A stretch of 9,689 nt of DNA from Peptococcaceae bacterium (GCA_003445475.1 DMDP01000232.1:1-9689); one strand, 5' to 3'. Positions 1 through 7,530 are shown, counted from the stretch's first letter. Translations and numbers: made by a program. The notes: generated from the letters alone by a model not told the origin.

Positions 1-1397
1 CGGCATACTTCTACCGTGTTGTCGGTGCTCGCGTCGTCAAGAATTACGGCTTCGTCTACGTAGCGCGCGGCATGGGCGAGTACCATCGGCAGGTACCGGC
101 CGGCCTCGTTGCGCACCAGCATGGCCAGCGTTATCTTCTGGGGGCCGGGCCGGACAACTCTGGTAAACCCGTTATGGTTGAACGCGATGACCGGGGATGG
201 TGTGGGGAGGCCGCCCTCTTCGGCCTCGTAGTGGTCTATCAGCCACTCGCCTGCATTTATCGTGTCCAAGCGAACGCGCAGTTTTTTCCCCACCCGCCCG
301 CCGCGCTCCGAACCCTTCACGTTCAACTCCGCGACCACCCTGCACCTGTCCAGACCGTCATCGAAGGCAAGTTCGGTGGAAACCACCTCTGCTCGCAGGA
401 TTTTTTTCTTGCGCAACACCCCGCGCCTTGCCCTCCGGCGCCTGAGCGCCGCCCAGCCCCGCGCAGTAAAGTTGTTCCTGTAACGCCGTGCGTCCATACG
501 GCGCCTGAAGTCCGCACTTTCCAGTTCTTCCAGCACACCTCTAAGGGTTGAGGTTATGAGTTGTCTGCAAGCCTCGACACCCATTTTCCTGAAGGAAGCG
601 AGATACGCGGGAACACCTTCCAGGTCGCTCTCCCTGTAAATGTGGTAGGCCGGGAAATGAGTGTCCACGAACAGTTCAAAGCCCAGGGCCGCCGCCCGGA
701 TGCACAGGTGCCTGTCTTCGCCGACGAAGGAGAGGTTGTAAATTTCGTCGAAGGAAACCCCCTTTCTGAGGGCTTTCAAGGTGAACAAGGTGCACGCGCC
801 CAGCCCCCCGACTCTATATACGCCCGGCCTGCGCAGCATGTCCAGGAACTCGCGCACCCGCCGCATTTTTTCTTCTTCCGTCAATTTTTCTTCGCGCCCA
901 CACCTGTAAGTTGTGTAGTGATCCCTCAACCATACCTGCGGCCCCTCTTCCGTCCCCGGACGCCACCTGGTCCAGAAGATTTCGGCAACGATGTCCTTGC
1001 CCGTCGCCACCAGGCGGGCCAGGGTTTCAGGGTGCAGCACCAGGTCCGCATCCACGAGCAGGACATAGTCGTACCTGTGCCTCCTGCCGTAGTCGAGAAT
1101 CAGGTTCTTGTTACGCGCCACCCTCCATACCAGCTTTTCGTTCCAGTGGTGGTGAATCTCGTCCCGTACGTAAGGCTCCCGGTCTTCCGGGCAAGGAACA
1201 ATAACCACGCTTGAACGCAAAGGGCGAAAGTTTAGCAGGAGCAGCGACGACCGGGCATCATCGTTGTCGTCGACGAACATGTAATCCACGGCGAAGTTGC
1301 GGGCCTTCAGGTCACGCAGAGAGTCGAGGAAATATTCGAGAACACGCGGATCCTGCCGCACCGAACTCCCGATAAGAACCCTTTCCATATCGTTCAT
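1..1397 (-). CDS. Two-domain glycosyltransferase (GT2-like + GT2), C-terminus cut by window edge
   Basis: I translated this strand from ATG 1397; the frame stays open for 465 codons to position 1, so the gene is partial at its 3' end. AGGAG lies 9 nt before the ATG and overlaps the stop of the upstream gene. Residues 1-250 form a divergent GT-A-like domain: VLIGSSVRQDPRVLEYF at the start, VDDND at 42-46, the DxD-type motif VDADL at 115-119, GGLGA at 197-201, and GEDRHLCIRAAALGF from 246, which resembles the GT2 acceptor/catalytic-base ED region. A basic linker rich in Arg and Lys follows (about 280-345). A second, classical GT2 domain starts near 421 with ITLAMLVRNE and LDDASTDNT (453-461), and is truncated. 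The predicted role is transfer of sugars in the cytoplasm; donor and acceptor cannot be read from sequence. It is the third gene of the glycosyltransferase operon. Confidence 0.88.
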   Translation of the reverse strand, partial: MNDMERVLIGSSVRQDPRVLEYFLDSLRDLKARNFAVDYMFVDDNDDARSSLLLLNFRPLRSSVVIVPCPEDREPYVRDEIHHHWNEKLVWRVARNKNLILDYGRRHRYDYVLLVDADLVLHPETLARLVATGKDIVAEIFWTRWRPGTEEGPQVWLRDHYTTYRCGREEKLTEEEKMRRVREFLDMLRRPGVYRVGGLGACTLFTLKALRKGVSFDEIYNLSFVGEDRHLCIRAAALGFELFVDTHFPAYHIYRESDLEGVPAYLASFRKMGVEACRQLITSTLRGVLEELESADFRRRMDARRYRNNFTARGWAALRRRRARRGVLRKKKILRAEVVSTELAFDDGLDRCRVVAELNVKGSERGGRVGKKLRVRLDTINAGEWLIDHYEAEEGGLPTPSPVIAFNHNGFTRVVRPGPQKITLAMLVRNEAGRYLPMVLAHAARYVDEAVILDDASTDNTVEVC

Positions 1398-1410
1398 GTC
1401 CCCATTCTCC

Positions 1411-3762
1411 TCAGATTACCAATTGGCTTCGAAGAGGCGAATTTTCGGGCAGCCCACGCGCAATGTGCCGCGAAAACCCGGCCAACAAGAAGTCCAGGGC
1501 TTGCAGGATATGGCCGAAATCCCGCGGCGGTGGTTCTTGGGCAACCAGCCGGCCGGCCAGATCGAGGTAGCGGAGACTTTCCCCAAACCGCCCCATTTTC
1601 GTGAGCGCCCTGGACGCCGTGCTCAAGCTGCGGGAGTTGCGCATGCCGTGCTTTTCCAGGAAATGTTCCGGGGGCACCGACAACCTGCGGCAAACAAAGG
1701 TGATCCTTTCGAGGGCCTCTTCGTAGGCGCCCGGCATGCCGGCCGCCCTGACAAACATCGCGAGGGCATTATTAATATCGCCCTTTTGCGCATAAATTGT
1801 GCCCAGCGTGCACAGGGCCAGAAAACTCCCCGCCCCGGGGCTGGCAACGTATTTCTCCCAGGGGGCGTCTCCCATCGCCAGGCACCTGCACAAGAGCGCT
1901 TCCGCCCGGTCGGTTTCACCTTGCATGAAGTGCCCAATCGCCTTCAGGTAGAAAAGGTCGGTATAATCGGGGAAAAGACGCACTCCTTCATCCAGAAGCC
2001 CCACCGCCAGGAAATATTGCTTGAGGTTTACTAACGAGAGAGCGTAAAAGTAGTAGAAATCTGATCGATGAGCCCCGCCTATATTCCCGGCCCGCGCAAA
2101 TTGATCGGCAGCCAGGGCAAAGTCGCGGGCATAAAAGGCCTCTACGCCCCTGGCATACGCCAGTTTACGGGGCCTCCCTGCCAGACCCCGTGCGATGGCC
2201 GCGGCCTTCCACTTCCTCTTGCGGGCGATGGTTTCGTCTTCCGCCAGGCAGTGCAGGTGGTGGATGGCAATGTCCACCGGTGTCAGCGCACCGCCGGAGG
2301 TCACAATGGAACGGGTAACATCCTCGAACACCGCCCCCCGATAGCGGTAGCGCTTATTGCGGAACAGCCGGCACGCCCCCTTGACCTGGCAATTGGCCGG
2401 CGACAAGCGGCGATCCAGAAAGGTACAGATCTTTAGCACATAGCCTTCGTGGCGCGGGTTCCGCAGGAGGTCAATAATACCCTTCCTGCTCTCGTCGGGA
2501 AGTACTTCGTCGGCGTCAAGCACCAGGATCCATTCGCTCCCGGCCTTCCCGATGGCGAAATTGCGGGCCGCGGCAAAGTCATCGTCCCACGGGCAATGGT
2601 AAACGCTGGCGCCCATCTGGTAGGCGACGGCTGCAGACCCGTCTGTTGAGCCTGTATCGACGAAAATCACCTCCCGGGCGATTTCGTTGACGCTCTGTAT
2701 GCTCCGCCCGACCAAACCGGCTTCATCACGGCCGATGATACACACGCTCAAGGAAGGCCGGCCCTCCCCGATCGAGAGTCCCCGCACGCGATCAAGAAAT
2801 TCCTGTGCCGAAGATCCGTGCCAGACCTTCTCCGTCGGGTACCACATCGGAGGAGGAGGCATGGCCAGGTAGTCTTCCAGGCGCGACCTGGCCGCGGAAT
2901 AGCGCCCGCAGTTGAGATGGCAGACCGCCTCCAGGAGGACGAGATCGCTGAATTCCGTGTAAATGCCCTGGTAGTACCGCAGTTGGCGGACGGCGTCCCT
3001 GTACCTGTGCAGCTCCATGAGGGTAGTCATCGCTCTTTTCACCAGGATGGGGCCGTAAGTCTGGGTGGGTTTGGTCAGACCCAGGGCGATCACGAAATGC
3101 TCCAGCGCCTTTTTCCTCTCGCCCAGCCGGAGGTATTCAGTACCCAGGTTGTAGTAGAAAAAACCGTCCTTTTCGTCATCACGGTACGTGTTCAGGATGG
3201 CAAGATTCCGCAGGATTTTGGCCCTGATATTGGCGAAGCGGGTATCGTATCCGCGGTGGATGACGGTGATGCGGGTTTCCCCTATGCAATGCTGCCCGCA
3301 ATGCTGCACGATCGAATTGACGATTTGCTCGTGGATGCGGCCGGTGAACCGGAAGCATTTGCGGTTCCTGAACAGGCGAATGCTGGGGAAGGTCAGCTCG
3401 ATCCCTGTTTCTGTCGGATTGGTAACCAGGACGAAAAAGGCCTCGTAACGGGTGTTCTGAATCACCCTTCGCAGTTCGGGCCCGCTTTCCGGCGCCAGTT
3501 CTTCGTCGCAATCAAGAAAGAAAATCCACTCGCCGCCGGCGTGGTCCAGGGAGACGTTCCTGGCGGCGCCGAAGTCGCCCTTCCATTCTGCCTCGATGAC
3601 CCTGGCGCCCAGGGCGCGCGCAATTTCCACCGTGTCGTCGGCCGAGCCGGTATCGACCACCACAATTTCGTCAACGAAATCCCCGGCGCTCTCTATGCAC
3701 CGGCCGATGTTCTCACCCTCGTTTCTGGCTATAAGACACAGGCTAATCGTGCCGGCCTTCAC
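1411..3762 (-). CDS. Tandem GT2-TPR / GT2-TPR glycosyltransferase, 783 aa
   Basis: The chosen start is GTG 3762, with GGAAGGAG 10 nt upstream. The open frame extends further (to 3957), but that extension overlaps the upstream gene and does not look like the family. The protein has two complete modules. Module 1 has SLCLIARNE (7-15), DTGS (37-40), GDFGAARN (62-69), the DCDE metal/nucleotide motif (84-87) and GRIHEQ (141-146), followed by TPR-like helices to about 330. Module 2 starts at 336 with SLSVCIIGRDE, has DTGS (369-372), DDDFAAARN (393-401) and DADE (416-419), then more TPR-like helices to the end. In module 2 the HEQ motif reads FED (479-481), so the His is lost and the Glu kept. The architecture resembles GT2 plus helical-repeat enzymes such as SunS, the S-glycosyltransferase of sublancin, which suggests a protein or peptide acceptor. 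No signal peptide or membrane segment is seen. It overlaps the upstream gene by 20 nt, implying translational coupling. Confidence 0.92.
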   Translation of the reverse strand: MKAGTISLCLIARNEGENIGRCIESAGDFVDEIVVVDTGSADDTVEIARALGARVIEAEWKGDFGAARNVSLDHAGGEWIFFLDCDEELAPESGPELRRVIQNTRYEAFFVLVTNPTETGIELTFPSIRLFRNRKCFRFTGRIHEQIVNSIVQHCGQHCIGETRITVIHRGYDTRFANIRAKILRNLAILNTYRDDEKDGFFYYNLGTEYLRLGERKKALEHFVIALGLTKPTQTYGPILVKRAMTTLMELHRYRDAVRQLRYYQGIYTEFSDLVLLEAVCHLNCGRYSAARSRLEDYLAMPPPPMWYPTEKVWHGSSAQEFLDRVRGLSIGEGRPSLSVCIIGRDEAGLVGRSIQSVNEIAREVIFVDTGSTDGSAAVAYQMGASVYHCPWDDDFAAARNFAIGKAGSEWILVLDADEVLPDESRKGIIDLLRNPRHEGYVLKICTFLDRRLSPANCQVKGACRLFRNKRYRYRGAVFEDVTRSIVTSGGALTPVDIAIHHLHCLAEDETIARKRKWKAAAIARGLAGRPRKLAYARGVEAFYARDFALAADQFARAGNIGGAHRSDFYYFYALSLVNLKQYFLAVGLLDEGVRLFPDYTDLFYLKAIGHFMQGETDRAEALLCRCLAMGDAPWEKYVASPGAGSFLALCTLGTIYAQKGDINNALAMFVRAAGMPGAYEEALERITFVCRRLSVPPEHFLEKHGMRNSRSLSTASRALTKMGRFGESLRYLDLAGRLVAQEPPPRDFGHILQALDFLLAGFSRHIARGLPENSPLRSQLVI

Positions 3763-5749
3763 GACGCACCGTCTCCTTCCACCGTTGTACCTTTTTCTTG
3801 ATAGAAGCCAGTTTGAACAATTTGCTGCGCAGGTCGGTATGGTCGCTTTCCAGTTCCAGCCCGCGCCGTACAAGAGACAGGCCCGCACTCGCCAGTTCCT
3901 CCAGAGCGGACAGGGCGTGAAAAAGGTTTTCCCGATCTCGCTCGGCGGCCTCCGCAAAATACCGGAAGGCCTCTCGCGGCAAGTTAAGGCCGGCGCAGGC
4001 CGTACCCAGAAGGCGGAAAGCCTCTGCCGACGCCCTGCACCTGTTCAACGCCCGCTCCAGCAGGTTCCTGGCCTGAAGACGTAAACCCCTGCTCAGGGCG
4101 TGCTTGCCCAGGAGAAACCAGGCTTCTCCCATTTCGCTGCCGCCGCTGAGGGCAAGGGCGATACCCAGCGCCAGGTCTTTATCTCCCAGGTCGAGCACTT
4201 CCAGCGCCAGGTCGAGGGCATGGCGCCGCACTTCTTCCGCCGGAAAATCCACGCTCTCGGCGCCGGCAACCAGGGCGTTGACCTTTCTGCAGGCTGCTGC
4301 CACGGGGCTGTCGGGTACGGCGAAGGCGGAGATCACCGCCAGCGCATCTTGTCTTGGACGTGCGAGCCACTTACAGATGCATGTTTGCTTCAGCACTTGC
4401 TCGGCAAGGGCATCATCGGCGGTGAGCCCGGCCATCGTGTCGAGAGCCGCGGTGTAACGCCCCAGGCGGATAAGGCATTTCGCCTTGAATATAAGGGCGG
4501 CGGGAGCGGGAACCGCCTGGGTGTCAATGATACGCAGGCATGTCGCAAATGCGCCCGCCTCAAACAAGAGGCCCGCTATACGCTGCGGGTCAAGCCCGCA
4601 CCTCCCGCCCAGAAACGCGGCGATTTCCTCGCCTGTGCGGTTGTCCTGCCGCAACAGGAAGGTCAACCTGGAATACAGGCGGTCGGACGGCTTTTCCTTT
4701 AAGGCCAGGATCATGTAGGCGACGGCTTCGGCGAAATTCCCCTCACGCGCGTACGTTTCGGCAAGATTCTCGAAGGCCATGAACCCGGTGACCCCTTCGG
4801 TCGTGGTGTATTCGGGCGGTATCTTCCTGAAACGCGTGCACTTCAAGAACGAAGCCCTGGCGAGGGGCAGCATCCCGAGGTCCCAGTATATCTGCCCCTG
4901 GAGAAAGTAGAGGTCCGGGTAATCGGGAAAGTGGACCAACCCTTTCTCGACCATTTCCAGGGCCGCACCGTACTCTCCCATTTCGTACAGGCAGACGCCG
5001 TAGTTGCGACATAGACAGGCCGCAAGCGGCGAACGCCAGTCCACGCCCGGCAAGGCCGCCTCATAGTGTTTGCGGGCGCTTTCGAAGTCTCCCAGCATGA
5101 AATAGCTGACGCCGAGATTATAGTTGTGAAAGACGTCCCCGGGGTTTTCGGCGAGGGCCTCCCTGAGCAGAGCGATATTGCGCAGGGTTTTTGCCCTGCG
5201 CCCTTCGCCGTCCCGCACGTACCCGTGATGGATGATGCACAGGTCTGAGTGCCTCACCGCTGCCGCCGGATTTGCCCTGAGGATACTCGGCTTAACCTGC
5301 TCGTGAATCTTCCCTTCAAAGCGGTACTCCTTCCTGTTTTTGAACATGCGCAGGCCGAGGTGGCGCGTACGCGGGCCGTTTTCGGCGGAAGATACGGGGC
5401 TGATAATGGTAAACGTCCACGCCTCAACCTCCGCCGTGCACGCCAGGACCTTCAACTTCGCGGCGGTCTCGGGCGGCAACTCCTCATCGGCGTCCAGGAC
5501 AAGAATCCACTCCCCGGTTGCGTAATTCAGACCCTCGTTCCTGGCGCGCGCAAAGTCGCCCGGCCACGGGGAACGGATCACCCGGGCCCCGTAAGCCTCG
5601 GCAATGCGCGGCGTAGCATCCACGGAGCCGGTATCGACAACGATTATTTCGTCGACGCATCCGCGCACGCTCTCCAGGCAGCGCCCGAGATTTCGTTCCT
5701 CGTTCTTCGCAATCATGCAAAGAGTGATGGTCGCCGGCTTCGCACTCAT
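3743..5749 (-). CDS. GT2 glycosyltransferase with C-terminal TPR repeats, 668 aa
   Basis: First gene of the operon. ATG 5749 is preceded by GGGGAG with about 8 nt spacing. The N-terminal GT2 domain (about 1-200) shows ITLCMIAKNEERNLGRCL (8-25), DTGS (39-42), GDFARARNE (64-72), the DADE donor/metal motif (86-89) and GKIHEQ (146-151). From about 205 onward the protein is helical with TPR signatures, for example HNYNLGVSYFMLGDFESARK and similar units near 255-300, 335-370 and 555-610, ending in a basic tail. The family is that of TPR-bearing GT2 enzymes, many of which glycosylate proteins or peptides; SunS is the closest characterised relative I can recognise by motif. There is no signal peptide, so it is cytoplasmic. 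A CATATATTG promoter-like motif lies 53 nt before the start. Because it is a GT2 enzyme with no transport or lipid-carrier gene nearby, a soluble protein acceptor is more likely than a polysaccharide, but that is inference. Confidence 0.93.
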   Translation of the reverse strand: MSAKPATITLCMIAKNEERNLGRCLESVRGCVDEIIVVDTGSVDATPRIAEAYGARVIRSPWPGDFARARNEGLNYATGEWILVLDADEELPPETAAKLKVLACTAEVEAWTFTIISPVSSAENGPRTRHLGLRMFKNRKEYRFEGKIHEQVKPSILRANPAAAVRHSDLCIIHHGYVRDGEGRRAKTLRNIALLREALAENPGDVFHNYNLGVSYFMLGDFESARKHYEAALPGVDWRSPLAACLCRNYGVCLYEMGEYGAALEMVEKGLVHFPDYPDLYFLQGQIYWDLGMLPLARASFLKCTRFRKIPPEYTTTEGVTGFMAFENLAETYAREGNFAEAVAYMILALKEKPSDRLYSRLTFLLRQDNRTGEEIAAFLGGRCGLDPQRIAGLLFEAGAFATCLRIIDTQAVPAPAALIFKAKCLIRLGRYTAALDTMAGLTADDALAEQVLKQTCICKWLARPRQDALAVISAFAVPDSPVAAACRKVNALVAGAESVDFPAEEVRRHALDLALEVLDLGDKDLALGIALALSGGSEMGEAWFLLGKHALSRGLRLQARNLLERALNRCRASAEAFRLLGTACAGLNLPREAFRYFAEAAERDRENLFHALSALEELASAGLSLVRRGLELESDHTDLRSKLFKLASIKKKVQRWKETVRREGRHD

Positions 5750-5793
5750 TACCCGTACTCCCCGGCAAGGGCTAACCGTCTGCCGTTATTTGC

Positions 5794-5821
5794 CAATATA
5801 TGAAGAAACAAACCAGTACGT
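5794..5821 (-). promoter_or_regulatory. Sigma-K-like promoter of the glycosyltransferase operon
   Basis: On the minus strand an AC dinucleotide (5821-5820) is followed after 17 nt by CATATATTG (5802-5794). The known sigma-K consensus is AC, 16-17 nt, CATANNNTA, so only the last base differs. The element sits 53 nt before the ATG at 5749. The same CATANNNTG motif precedes the other transcription units here. The sigma-K assignment is inferred; a sigma-E reading of the -10 is possible, but the -35 fits sigma-K better. Confidence 0.6.
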
Positions 5822-5888
5822 TACCAGCACCACCTCAGGCCGCCATCACCGGGAGTCGTTCATCGTCCCCGGCATCGCCCCTGGTGTC

Positions 5889-5915
5889 ACATTATGGTAA
5901 GCCCGCCATATATTG
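5889..5915 (+). promoter_or_regulatory. Sigma-K-like promoter of the Thr/Cys-rich protein gene
   Basis: AC at 5889-5890, then 16 nt, then CATATATTG at 5907-5915; the start codon follows 38 nt after the first base of CATA. The nine-base -10 element is identical to that of the divergent glycosyltransferase operon. An overlapping vegetative reading also exists (GTCACA, 17 nt, TATATT), so sigma-A use cannot be excluded for this copy. Confidence 0.55.
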
Positions 5916-5944
5916 TATTAAAACCATGGAAAGGAGGGCAGTAC

Positions 5945-6400
5945 ATGACCATCAGGAGGCTATGCGTGGACGAGATAACCACCGTAACGGACACTTTTTC
6001 GCAAACGGTAACCTGTACCAACCCGGGGTTTACCCCCATAGGGCCTGGCGACGAATGCAACGTCCTGGTCTATAACACCGCGGTAAACCTGGGCACGACC
6101 CCGCCGACCCTGTCGTTTTCCTTCGACGCGCAGTTCGAGTACCAATACGAGCACCTCGGCGCGACGTTCCTAGACTATTGCAACGCGCTGGGGAACAGCG
6201 GCTCCTTTACTTTGCCCACCGGGGTTACCCTCTGCTGCGGCGCCACAGTACCCCTGGTGCAATCATCGGTTACCTGCAACGCGGCCGCCATTACCACGAC
6301 GCCGACCTCGGTAAGCGGCAACGTTACCCTATCCTTCACCGTGACCAATCTCTGCGTCCAGACGATTATCTGCGTCGACGATACCACCTGCCCATCCTAA
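5945..6400 (+). CDS. Thr/Ser/Cys-rich protein of unknown family, 151 aa; candidate spore-surface protein
   Basis: The chosen start is ATG 5945, preceded by AAAGGAGG at good spacing; an in-frame ATG at 5894 lies upstream of the promoter-like -10 and has no SD. The product has 29 Thr, 11 Ser and 10 Cys in 151 residues, including a CC pair, and few charged residues. It has no signal peptide and no membrane span. Alternating patterns such as TVTDTFSQTVTCT, LSFSFDAQFEYQY and GNVTLSFTVTN suggest beta strands. The C-terminus (ICVDDTTCPS) is Cys-rich. I do not recognise the family. Many spore coat and exosporium proteins are Cys-rich, lack signal peptides and are made in the mother cell; the promoter-like motif and the divergent glycosyltransferase operon fit this, so it could be a structural protein and a glycosylation target. 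That role is inference. A strong terminator follows. Confidence 0.85.
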   Translation: MTIRRLCVDEITTVTDTFSQTVTCTNPGFTPIGPGDECNVLVYNTAVNLGTTPPTLSFSFDAQFEYQYEHLGATFLDYCNALGNSGSFTLPTGVTLCCGATVPLVQSSVTCNAAAITTTPTSVSGNVTLSFTVTNLCVQTIICVDDTTCPS

Positions 6401-6411
6401 TGAGCGGAATA

Positions 6412-6445
6412 TTAAGAAAGGAGCCCTTGAGGGCTCCTTTCTTAA
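6412..6445. terminator. Bidirectional intrinsic terminator
   Basis: Perfect 15-bp stem (6412-6426 pairing with 6431-6445) around a TTGA loop. The stem's outer ends are A-rich on the left and T-rich on the right, giving a TTTCTT run in both directions. It lies between converging genes: 12 nt after the Thr/Cys-rich gene and about 70 nt beyond the stop of the minus-strand operon, so it probably serves both. Confidence 0.88.
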
Positions 6446-6513
6446 ATCTCCCGGTCCGCCTTACCCGAGTCGACGCGTCCAGCACACACGGCGGCCAGGG
6501 GAGCTCACGTGCC

Positions 6514-6948
6514 TCATTTCCTGCCAAAATCCCACCGCACCACGTCCCGGGACGGCGGTTCCTTCTTCTCCGCTTTTTCGGCCTTTTCGCCCCCGGCGTC
6601 GTGCTGGCCCGCCGGGGGCCGGAGCATGCCGGCGATTGCCGAAGCCAGCGAAGCCAGGTTCCCGGCGTCTTTGCCCAGCAAGTTCATCAACTCGGAGCCC
6701 CGCCCGGGCAGCATCTTGAGCACCTGGGATACGAGGTCCATCGCACCCGCCGGCATCGCGGCGGGAACACCCGACGCCCACCGGCGGTGCAACAGGTTCA
6801 GCACCGCCAGCAGATCCACCAGGCTCATGAAGAGGAGCAGGTCGGCATTCTCCATACCGTGCCGCGCCTGAAACTCCGCGATGCTGGCCAGCACGTCCCC
6901 GAACTCGCGTCCCGGCAACCGCTCGCGTCCCTGGGGTTCTTCCGCCAC
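6514..6948 (-). CDS. Helical protein with charged C-terminal tail, unknown function, 144 aa
   Basis: Two adjacent GTG codons (6951 and 6948) can start this gene. GGAGG lies 4 nt from the first and 7 nt from the second, so 6948 is preferred. The product begins with a charged stretch, then a strongly hydrophobic helix at about 35-53 (ADLLLFMSLVDLLAVLNLL) followed by HRRW. A second helical stretch, rich in Leu, Ala and Gly, covers about 68-108. The tail is disordered and charged (EKAEKAEKKEPP near 120-131). The hydrophobic helix contains two Asp and is more likely amphipathic than a true membrane span. I do not recognise the family. It follows the YbaB-like gene by about 13 nt and must be co-transcribed with it, so the two probably act together. 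It converges on the shared terminator at 6412-6445. Confidence 0.78.
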   Translation of the reverse strand: MAEEPQGRERLPGREFGDVLASIAEFQARHGMENADLLLFMSLVDLLAVLNLLHRRWASGVPAAMPAGAMDLVSQVLKMLPGRGSELMNLLGKDAGNLASLASAIAGMLRPPAGQHDAGGEKAEKAEKKEPPSRDVVRWDFGRK

Positions 6949-6961
6949 CACGCCACCTCCC

Positions 6962-7270
6962 TTAAAGGTTCAGCAGGTTCGCAATATCGGGCAGGTTCAA
7001 GCCCGTCAACCTGGCTGCTTCTTCCTTCACCCTTTCGCGCACTTTCAGCGACCCCCGGTTGAAGCAGTTGGCCACCGTTGCTTCCAGCCGGCCGATGTTT
7101 GACGCGGCCTCCGGTGCAATCCGTACCCGCTGCACCTCTTGCAAACCGTTGAACGTTATGCAGACGCCGCCGTCTTCGCTCTCCACGGTCAAGTTTCGCA
7201 ATTCCTCTTTCAACCTGCCGAGATCGTCCAGGACCTTGCCGAATTGGCCTAAGTTGAAGTTGCCCAGCAT
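6962..7270 (-). CDS. YbaB/EbfC-like nucleoid-associated protein, 102 aa
   Basis: ATG 7270 is preceded by GGAGGG with 7-nt spacing. Length and layout match the YbaB/EbfC family (about 100-110 aa, dimeric, DNA-binding): an N-terminal helix (FGKVLDDLGRLKEELRNL, 10-27), a central beta segment with the family pattern GGVCITFNGLQEVQRVRIAPE (parts of 34-54), then a helix with an LEATVANCFNRGSLKVRE region and the C-terminal TGLNLPD seen in many YbaB proteins. The assignment rests on these patterns and was not searched. The housekeeping ybaB copy normally sits between dnaX and recR, which are absent here, so this is likely a divergent paralogue. Its promoter has the sporulation-type motif found across the window. 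Upstream of an unknown helical protein in a two-gene operon. Confidence 0.75.
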   Translation of the reverse strand: MLGNFNLGQFGKVLDDLGRLKEELRNLTVESEDGGVCITFNGLQEVQRVRIAPEAASNIGRLEATVANCFNRGSLKVRERVKEEAARLTGLNLPDIANLLNL

Positions 7271-7301
7271 TCTTTTACCCTCCGCTTTATGGATTCCGTA
7301 T

Positions 7302-7328
7302 CAATATATGCACCAGGCCTGCACGTGT
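7302..7328 (-). promoter_or_regulatory. Sigma-K-like promoter of the YbaB-like operon
   Basis: On the minus strand GCAC, with its AC at 7328-7327, is followed after 16 nt by CATATATTG (7310-7302). The ATG at 7270 is 40 nt from the first base of CATA, the same spacing as for the plus-strand small genes. The -35 lies inside an 18-bp palindrome. Confidence 0.6.
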
Positions 7329-7334
7329 GCAGGC
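7317..7334. repeat. 18-bp perfect palindrome over the -35 of the YbaB-like promoter
   Basis: GCCTGCAC-GT-GTGCAGGC: 8-bp arms with a 2-bp centre, lying in the divergent intergenic space and covering the AC of the minus-strand -35. A dimeric regulator site is possible; no known operator was recognised. Confidence 0.5.
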
Positions 7335-7367
7335 TCACATCTGATGCCGGCGAACAAACCGTGAACC

Positions 7368-7530
7368 TGTAGCAAAAGTTGCTAACCGCGCATAATTTGC
7401 TATTAAGAGTCTGGAAAGGGGGATGTTACCATGACGGAACTCCAGAAACCGGGGGTCATCTTCGGATGGTGGTGGGTGATTATCGTCATCATCATCCTCT
7501 TCCTGGTGCTGGTCTTCTGGCCGTGCTCCG
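7368..7530 (+). repeat. Tandem duplication, copy 1 (promoter, SD and mini-protein)
   Basis: This stretch is closely similar to 7637-7800. Similarity begins at TGTAGCAAAA, runs through the promoter-like motif and SD, covers the first 33 codons of the mini-protein and ends near the CCGNNCTCCG at its 3' end. The duplication therefore carried a whole expression unit. The segment between the copies (7531-7636) is unique and holds a terminator-like hairpin. Confidence 0.85.
7372..7399 (+). promoter_or_regulatory. Sigma-K-like promoter of mini-protein 1
   Basis: CATAATTTG at 7391-7399, 40 nt before the ATG at 7431. The position where other copies have AC reads GC (7372-7373), 17 nt upstream. It is conserved in the second copy of the duplication. 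Confidence 0.5.

Noticed and set aside
561..1214. Plus-strand frame of 217 codons at the left end
   Set aside because: It lies opposite the partial glycosyltransferase gene, which has an SD, conserved motifs and an operon position.
1791..1799. CATAAATTG matching the shared -10 motif on the plus strand
   Set aside because: It is inside the glycosyltransferase coding region on the opposite strand with no start codon and SD downstream; treated as a chance match. The same holds for CATACCGTG at 6853-6861.
2818..3801. Plus-strand frame of 327 codons opposite the tandem glycosyltransferase
   Set aside because: No SD or domain; the opposite strand has clear GT2 motifs. It is a compositional shadow.
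3763..3957. In-frame 5' extension of the 783-aa glycosyltransferase
   Set aside because: It would overlap the upstream gene by more than 200 nt and precede the family's usual N-terminus; GTG 3762 has an SD.
6178..7062. Plus-strand frame of 294 codons across the terminator and minus-strand operon
   Set aside because: It overlaps the Thr/Cys-rich gene, crosses a strong terminator and has no recognisable domain.
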